A DNA stretch of 7,188 bases from Paracoccaceae bacterium (GTDB lineage Bacteria > Pseudomonadota > Alphaproteobacteria > Rhodobacterales > Rhodobacteraceae), in contig SKKS01000197.1 in assembly GCA_007123625.1 (NCBI GenBank), forward strand, positions 1-7,188, written 5' to 3'. The notes beneath the pieces are model-generated. The model was not told the origin of the DNA. It searched no databases and saw only the letters and a list, made by a program, of their open reading frames with translations. Both the position numbers and the translations under genes were made by a program. This document shows positions 1 to 4,519 of the stretch, in pieces (within the stretch, counting starts at the first letter, position 1; each line of letters opens with the position of its first letter).

Positions 1-1925
1 ACTTCGGCCCAGTCGGACAGACCCGCGATACTGGGCGTCTCCTTGATCGCGGCGTTCAGGTCATCCATCCGGTCCGACTGAACCGCCAGATGGATCATGT
101 TCACCTGCGGCGCACTGCCCATGGCCGCGAACAGGGCAGCGGCTGAGATATGCGCGTCCTGCCCCATCCCCTGCGCGATTATCTCGGTCACCGGCAGGGT
201 CAGCACCATGCGCGGCGCGGCCAGCATTTCCAGCCGCAAGACCTGACCGGCCTCGATATCCAGCGCGCGGGCCAGCATTTCGGGCAGGACCACGCCCTCT
301 GCTGGCGGCGTGACCACGCGGCCCGTGTCATCGACCAGCCGCGCCAGTTCCGCATCGGGGAACTGGCCCAGCAGCGCCGTCAGCCGGTCGCGATGGCCAT
401 GCACAGCCCGCACCGGCATCGCATAGGCCCCCTCAGACCGGATCACACCGGGCAAGGAAAGCGCGTCCTGAATGGCCTGTTCGGTCCGGGGTTGCGCGAG
501 CATCAGCGTCACCTGCTGGCGATTGGCCTCCTGGAACACGCTGTCGCCCAGCCGCTCGACTGCATCGAAGATGAAATAACTCATCACCAGCACCCCCACC
601 GAGGCCGAAACCCCGAACAGCGTGATCGCCGCGCGCCCCGGCCAGCGGATGATCGAGCGGAAGATCATCATCGTGGTTTGCCGCAGACGCAACGCGATCA
701 GCCAGCGGTCGGCGAAACCGCGCGCGAAACTGGGGGGCGCAGGCGGCTGCATCGCTTCGGCCGGGGGCAGTTTCAAGGACGACCAGACCGCCCTCAGCCC
801 CCCCAATATCGCTGTCGCCATGCCCAGCACCGCTGAAATCACCAGTGATTGCGCGCCCCAGTCGCGGATGATGAAGGGAAAGCGGAAGAAGTCGCCGTAA
901 AGGCGGATCATGGCATCGGCGATCCACCAGCCAAAAATCCAGCCGGTCAGGACCCCGCCCCCTCCGATCAGAAGCGCAAGCTTGAGATAATGCGCGGCAA
1001 TCTCGGCTCTGCCATAGCCCAGCGCCTTCAGCAGCCCGATCTGGGGGCGCTCCATCGCAATCAGGCGGCCCAGCACCATGTTGACCAGAAAGGCCGCCAC
1101 AATCAGGAAGATGGGCGGTATGAAGGCGGCCATCGCCCCGAGTTGGCTTAGTTCCCCATCAAGGAACGCATGCGATACCTGCCGGTCGCGCCCATAGGCG
1201 CCGGTGCCGCCATAGGGGTCCAGGATCAGGTCAAGCGCCGCGATTACCGCGCGCGCGTCCCCGTCGCGGGTCAGACGCAACGCGATCTCGTTGACGGCGC
1301 CGCCCATATCCATCGCGGCGGCGGCGGCCGCCTCGTTCATCCAGAGCAGGCCGTAGCGCCGATCATCGGGCATCATCGCGCCGGGCGGCATAGTGTAGAT
1401 GAATTCAGGGCTGAGCACCCAACCCGTCACCGTCAGGTCGCGCAACTGGCCGTTCAGCACGCCCCGGATCCGGCTGCCCGGGGTCAGGTCGTGAATTTTC
1501 GCAAAGGGCTCGGACAGTGCGACCTCATCGGCGCGGTCGGGATCGGGCAGGCGGCCATGCCGGACCAGTGGCAGGTTCAGCCCCGCGCCGGACGCGGGCA
1601 AAGACAGGATGCGCCCGGATGCCGGTTCGGCCATGCCCTCGATATCCAGCACCGCCTGAAAGCTGATCCGCCCCTCAGCCTGTGCCACACCGGGGATCAT
1701 CGCGACGGCTGCAACCACATCCGCTGGCGCGCGGGTCGCGCCGACAAAGACATCCGCGAAACGGTGCCGGTCGTAATACGCGGCCTGGGTCTGGATCAGG
1801 GTTGCCTGTGTCGCCTGCGCACCGACCAGCACCATGACCCCACAGCCCAGCACCAGCGCGATTGCCAGCGTCTGCGCCCATATCCGGCGCAGGTCGCGCA
1901 GCATCTTGGCGTCGAGTGCCCTCAC
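1..1925 (-). CDS. Double-FtsX ABC transporter permease (3' end outside window)
   Basis: This is the inner-membrane permease partner of the ATPase encoded just upstream. The reading frame is open from a GTG at 1925 to the window edge (641 codons plus two bases). Predicted membrane segments lie at about residues 17-36, 263-287, 313-339, 360-379 and 433-455. A periplasmic domain of about 225 residues separates the first two, and a second periplasmic domain begins after residue 456. The segment ERPQIGLLKALGYGRAEI (292-309) is the typical FtsX-superfamily coupling stretch. One complete FtsX module followed by the start of another is the layout of roughly 800-residue YbbP-like permeases, so about 150 residues with the last helices are probably missing. 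The GTG start overlaps the ATPase stop (GTGA) and has GGAGG seven bases upstream, so it is preferred over the ATG at codon 8. The family extrudes lipids, peptides or lipoproteins by a mechanotransmission-like mechanism; the substrate cannot be deduced here. An adaptor (HlyD-type) gene could follow outside the window. Confidence 0.9.
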   Translation of the reverse strand, partial: MRALDAKMLRDLRRIWAQTLAIALVLGCGVMVLVGAQATQATLIQTQAAYYDRHRFADVFVGATRAPADVVAAVAMIPGVAQAEGRISFQAVLDIEGMAEPASGRILSLPASGAGLNLPLVRHGRLPDPDRADEVALSEPFAKIHDLTPGSRIRGVLNGQLRDLTVTGWVLSPEFIYTMPPGAMMPDDRRYGLLWMNEAAAAAAMDMGGAVNEIALRLTRDGDARAVIAALDLILDPYGGTGAYGRDRQVSHAFLDGELSQLGAMAAFIPPIFLIVAAFLVNMVLGRLIAMERPQIGLLKALGYGRAEIAAHYLKLALLIGGGGVLTGWIFGWWIADAMIRLYGDFFRFPFIIRDWGAQSLVISAVLGMATAILGGLRAVWSSLKLPPAEAMQPPAPPSFARGFADRWLIALRLRQTTMMIFRSIIRWPGRAAITLFGVSASVGVLVMSYFIFDAVERLGDSVFQEANRQQVTLMLAQPRTEQAIQDALSLPGVIRSEGAYAMPVRAVHGHRDRLTALLGQFPDAELARLVDDTGRVVTPPAEGVVLPEMLARALDIEAGQVLRLEMLAAPRMVLTLPVTEIIAQGMGQDAHISAAALFAAMGSAPQVNMIHLAVQSDRMDDLNAAIKETPSIAGLSDWAE

Positions 1926-2644
1926 CAGCTGACCTCCGATGGCAGAACGCGCTCTGCATTGGCCGCATCGCTGGTGATGCGTCCGTCGGCCAGCACCACC
2001 ACACGATGCGCGATCCGCTGGATACTTGCATTATGGGTAATCAGAACTGTTGTCGTGCCCAGGTCGCGATTGACCTCGTGCAGTGCCTCCAGCACCTGAA
2101 TGCCGGTCTTGCTGTCCAGCGCGCCAGTGGGTTCGTCGCACAAAAGCACATCGGGGCGCTTGGCGATGGCCCGCGCGATGGCGACGCGCTGCTGTTCGCC
2201 CCCGGACAACTCGGCGGGAAAATGGTCCAGCCGATGCGAGAGCCCCACACGTTCCAGCGCTTCTTCCGGGGTCATCGGATTGCTGGCAATTTCGGTCACC
2301 AGCGCCACATTTTCGCGTGCACTCAGGCTTGGGACAAGATTGTAGAACTGAAACACGAAGCCCACATGGTCGCGCCGGAAGGCGGTCAGCTCGCGGTCGC
2401 TGGCCTGGCTCAATTCCTGTTGTCGGAAAAACACGCGCCCGCCCGAGGGCAGGTCGAGCCCGCCCAGAATATTGACGAGCGTCGACTTGCCCGATCCCGA
2501 GGCCCCCAGCAGAACCATCATCTCGCCTTCGGCCAAAGTCAGATCCACACCGCGCAGGGCCCAGACCTCGACCGCGCCGGTCCGATAGGACCGGGTCACG
2601 CCTTCGGTTCGGAAGACCGGGATGCTGGATCTGATATGTGCCAT
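1922..2644 (-). CDS. ABC transporter ATP-binding protein, LolD/MacB type
   Basis: A complete 240-residue cytoplasmic ATPase that powers the permease encoded directly downstream. All nucleotide-binding motifs are intact: Walker A GASGSGKST (47-55), Q-loop Gln99, signature LSGGEQQR (146-153), Walker B VLLCDEP (166-172) with catalytic Glu171, D-loop ALD (175-177) and H-loop His204. The length, the GGLDLPSGG segment after Walker A and the FQFYNLVPSLSARENV segment are typical of the LolD/MacB/YbbA group that pairs with FtsX-like permeases. The ATG at 2644 has no convincing Shine-Dalgarno sequence; instead a -10-like TAGAAT ends six bases before it, which suggests leaderless or nearly leaderless translation. 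A GTG at codon 16 is an alternative start but would cut into the N-terminal strand of the fold. The stop overlaps the permease start by four bases, indicating translational coupling. Family assignment is secure; the substrate is unknown. Confidence 0.95.
   Translation of the reverse strand: MAHIRSSIPVFRTEGVTRSYRTGAVEVWALRGVDLTLAEGEMMVLLGASGSGKSTLVNILGGLDLPSGGRVFFRQQELSQASDRELTAFRRDHVGFVFQFYNLVPSLSARENVALVTEIASNPMTPEEALERVGLSHRLDHFPAELSGGEQQRVAIARAIAKRPDVLLCDEPTGALDSKTGIQVLEALHEVNRDLGTTTVLITHNASIQRIAHRVVVLADGRITSDAANAERVLPSEVSW
1933..1937 (-). promoter_or_regulatory. Shine-Dalgarno of the permease gene
   Basis: GGAGG on the minus strand lies inside the last codons of the ATPase gene, with a seven-base spacer to the GTG at 1925. 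It decides the permease start in favour of the overlapping GTG over the internal ATG at 1904. Confidence 0.7.
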
Positions 2645-2650
2645 CGTGCG

Positions 2651-2656
2651 ATTCTA
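2651..2656 (-). promoter_or_regulatory. Candidate -10 element of the ABC transporter operon
   Basis: TAGAAT on the minus strand differs from TATAAT at one position and ends six bases before the ATG at 2644. There is no sigma-70 -35 at a normal distance (the nearest TTGATC would be 23 bases away), as expected for an activator-dependent promoter with the FNR-type box in the -35 position. Transcription from it would begin at about the A of the start codon. Confidence 0.4.
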
Positions 2657-2677
2657 GCCTGACTTGCCGGCCACGGT

Positions 2678-2691
2678 ATGATCAAGATCAA
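2678..2691 (-). promoter_or_regulatory. FNR/FnrL-type operator upstream of the ABC transporter
   Basis: The minus strand reads TTGAT-CTTG-ATCAT, matching the FNR/CRP-superfamily consensus TTGAT-N4-ATCAA at nine of ten positions (the plus strand reads ATGAT-CAAG-ATCAA). Its centre (2684.5) is about 40 bases upstream of the start codon of the ATPase gene. Relative to the TAGAAT hexamer at 2651-2656, this is the spacing of a class II FNR-activated promoter (centre near -41.5). An alternative reading is a repressor site: TATACT on the minus strand (2695-2700) with ACGACA 18 bases upstream could be a sigma-70 promoter whose start would fall within the box. The box is visible in the sequence; the regulator and direction of control are inferred. 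Confidence 0.55.
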
Positions 2692-3101
2692 TATAGTATA
2701 GACGCGTGATCTGGCCTGTGTCGTTCCGGCAGCCGCGCGGACCGATTGCCCGCGCGCCACACAGGCAACATCGCGTCACCTCGCAGGACCTGATGGGGTG
2801 GTTATTCCAACATCGCGCTGAGCGTCTTTGCAACAGCGTGCTGACGGGCGCAGATAACGCGTCCGCGCGGGCTGCCGGGCTGGAAAGTCACATCCCGCCC
2901 GACACTTCGCCGAGGTTTTCTTCTGCCAGAGACTGGTGACACGCGCCGAACGAAGCACTTGATCGACCGGCCAAATTAGGAAATACAAGTCCGTACTGGG
3001 CAATCCATCTGGAAATGGAGCTGCGAAATCCGGCCATCGCCGGTTCCGTTTCGTCGGTTGTCTGCCGGTCGCGTATCGCGCGCACCGTTGCTTTTGTGGA
3101 T

Positions 3102-3106
3102 AGGGA
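3102..3106 (+). promoter_or_regulatory. Shine-Dalgarno of the TIGR03032 gene
   Basis: AGGGA lies six bases before the ATG at 3113 and supports that start. No competing in-frame start with a comparable ribosome binding site was seen nearby. Confidence 0.5.
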
Positions 3107-3112
3107 CGCAGG

Positions 3113-4264
3113 ATGGACACCAAAACGCATCCTAAAGCGGCAGGTCAGACGCAGGCCCAACAGCCGCCCAAAATTGATTTCAGCATGTCGGGAGGGTTGG
3201 TCAACACACTGGCGCGAGAACAGTTTTCGCTTGCCTTCTCGTCATATCAGTCCGGGAAACTCTACATGCTTGGGCGCAGCCCGAAGGGGGGCGCGAATGT
3301 CCACCATTCGGAGCAGCGCAAGCCGATGGGCCTGTCCTATGACGGGCAGGGCGGTCTTACGATGGCCGGTAGCCATTCGGTTGTCCGGTTCGAGAACGTG
3401 CTCGCGGAGCATGAACGCGTGAACGGCACGTTTGATGCCTGTTTCATGCCGCGCACCATCCACATGACGGGTCGACTTGATGCCCATGACATCGGGCTTG
3501 ATGCAGAGGGGGACGCGGTTTTTGTAAATACGCGGTTCAATTGTCTGTCCGCAGTCGATTCTCGGCACAGCTTTCGTCCTGTCTGGCGACCGCCGTTCAT
3601 CACCGACCTGGTGGACGAGGACCGGTGCCATCTCAATGGTCTTGCGATGCAGGACGGTGTGGCGGCTTATGTCACGGCGGTCAGCCGTTCGAACACGATC
3701 GACGGCTGGCGCGACCGGCGGGCTGATGGAGGCGTCGTGATTGACGTCCGCACTGGCGAAATAGTCTGCGAGGGGCTGTCCATGCCCCATTCCCCGCGAC
3801 TGCATGACGGCGAATTGTGGATCCTGAACTCCGGCACGGGCGAGTTTGGCGTCGTAACCGGCCTTGCAAAGGGAAAAGGCCGGTTCGAGCCACGGGTGTT
3901 CTGCCCCGGTTTCTTGCGTGGTCTGGCGTTTCACAACAACGTCGCGATCGTCGGCCTCTCCAAGCCGCGTTACAAGAGGTTCGAGGGGCTTGCGCTGGAC
4001 GAACGCCTTCGGGCGGCAGACAGTGAGCCGTGGTGCGGGCTTCAGATCATTGATCTCTCGCGCGGAAGTTGTGTGGATTGGTTCCGGATCGACGGGGCAT
4101 TGGCGGAACTGTACGATGTCGAGGTCTTGCCGGGAATTGCATGTCCCATGGCGGTCACCCCGGATTCAGGCGATATGGCCAATGTAATCACCTATGAAGG
4201 CCGCACCCCGGAACCTGTGACAGCCGAGGGTTCGGAGGAAACGCTGCCGGACGGCAAGGGTTAG
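3113..4264 (+). CDS. TIGR03032/DUF4915 family protein of unknown function
   Basis: A complete 383-residue protein with no signal peptide or membrane segment, so probably cytoplasmic. It is recognised from family motifs recalled as near-invariant: NTRFNCL (139-145), RPVWRPPFIT (155-164), DEDRCHLNGLA (168-178), the GWR and GGVVIDV stretch (199-212), GLSMPHSPR (221-229), NSGTGEFG (239-246), PGFLRGLAF (265-273), VGLSKPR (280-286) and YDVEVLPG (334-341). Repeated short strands with Gly and Asp turns suggest a beta-propeller-like fold; conserved His, Arg and Cys suggest a binding or catalytic site, but no activity is established for the family. About 20 polar N-terminal residues and a 35-residue acidic, Pro-rich C-terminal tail extend beyond the conserved core. 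An AGGGA Shine-Dalgarno supports the ATG. It precedes the large repeat protein on the same strand by 255 bases. It has no close neighbour on its left, which is the divergent ABC operon. The family call is confident; the role is unknown. Confidence 0.9.
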   Translation: MDTKTHPKAAGQTQAQQPPKIDFSMSGGLVNTLAREQFSLAFSSYQSGKLYMLGRSPKGGANVHHSEQRKPMGLSYDGQGGLTMAGSHSVVRFENVLAEHERVNGTFDACFMPRTIHMTGRLDAHDIGLDAEGDAVFVNTRFNCLSAVDSRHSFRPVWRPPFITDLVDEDRCHLNGLAMQDGVAAYVTAVSRSNTIDGWRDRRADGGVVIDVRTGEIVCEGLSMPHSPRLHDGELWILNSGTGEFGVVTGLAKGKGRFEPRVFCPGFLRGLAFHNNVAIVGLSKPRYKRFEGLALDERLRAADSEPWCGLQIIDLSRGSCVDWFRIDGALAELYDVEVLPGIACPMAVTPDSGDMANVITYEGRTPEPVTAEGSEETLPDGKG

Positions 4265-4281
4265 CGAAAGAACCGCGCAAT

Positions 4282-4299
4282 CTATGCGAAAGCGCATGG
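4282..4299 (+). other. Small hairpin after the TIGR03032 stop
   Basis: CTATGCG and CGCATGG pair over seven base pairs (one G-T) around an AAAG loop, 18 bases after the TAG at 4262-4264. There is no following T-tract, so it is a poor intrinsic terminator. It could stabilise the 3' end of the upstream mRNA or be chance. Confidence 0.25.
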
Positions 4300-4504
4300 C
4301 GGGACAGAACCCCGACAGCGCTGAATGGTATATCTTCAATACGCCATTTATCAGTCTGATCAACCTGTTGCAGCCAGGTAACGAAGGCGGCGTCGAGTGC
4401 GTTTTTTCAAAAGCCGGACGCTGCTTTCCAATTGACAAAAGATGAACATTGATCCCTACCCTCAATCGGCGCGATTTTTCAGTCGCAACAGGTATAACAG
4501 GCGC

Positions 4505-4510
4505 AAGGGG
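4505..4510 (+). promoter_or_regulatory. Shine-Dalgarno deciding the start of the repeat protein
   Basis: AAGGGG sits nine bases before the ATG at 4520, with another AGGG (4514-4517) nearer. The earlier in-frame ATG at 4442 is preceded by TTGACAAAAG and has no Shine-Dalgarno. A third in-frame ATG at 4577 has only a GGTGGG three bases away. The start at 4520 is therefore preferred, though not proven. Confidence 0.45.
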
Positions 4511-4519
4511 TTCAGGGTC

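Larger units (their letters stand above)
2645..3112. other. Divergent intergenic region, no credible gene
   Basis: 468 bases lie between the ATPase start and the TIGR03032 gene. The left 60 bases hold an FNR-type palindrome and AT-rich promoter-like sequence. The rest is GC-rich and holds several short open frames on both strands, none with recognisable protein features. A weak forward promoter candidate is TTGATC (2959-2964) with TACAAG (2984-2989) at a long 19-base spacing. A short hairpin CCGGC-catc-GCCGG occurs near 3030-3043. No tRNA, terminator with a T-tract, or mobile-element end was seen. Confidence 0.5.
4265..4519 (+). other. Spacer between the TIGR03032 gene and the repeat protein
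   Basis: The spacer is less GC-rich than the flanking genes. It contains a short hairpin just after the TIGR03032 stop (4282-4299), a loose inverted pair AATGG/CCATT (4324-4328 and 4344-4348), a T6 run near 4401-4406 and a perfect -35 hexamer TTGACA (4432-4437). The best -10 after TTGACA is poor (TACCCT, 4457-4462, 19-base spacing). An in-frame TGA at 4433-4435 bounds the downstream reading frame. The spacer may hold the promoter of the repeat protein, or may simply be a long leader within one transcript. Confidence 0.4.

Noticed and set aside
1170..2099. Open frame of 309 codons on the plus strand, and another at 150-836
   Set aside because: Both lie antisense to the permease and ATPase, which have clear family motifs. 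Their translations are rich in His, Arg, Gln and Pro with no recognisable domain, as expected for shadow frames in GC-rich DNA.
2706..3160. Short open frames in the divergent intergenic region (2706-2939 plus; 2776-3123 and 2888-3160 minus)
   Set aside because: They overlap one another on opposite strands, have low-complexity Arg/Pro/Ala composition and show no recognisable motif. A decayed transposase was considered for 2888-3160 but no diagnostic residues were found.
3242..3934. Open frame of 230 codons antisense to the TIGR03032 gene
   Set aside because: The sense strand encodes a conserved family with many intact motifs; the antisense frame is a shadow.
4282..4299. Intrinsic terminator after the TIGR03032 gene
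   Set aside because: The hairpin is short and is followed by GC-rich sequence without a T-run, so it is recorded only as a hairpin.
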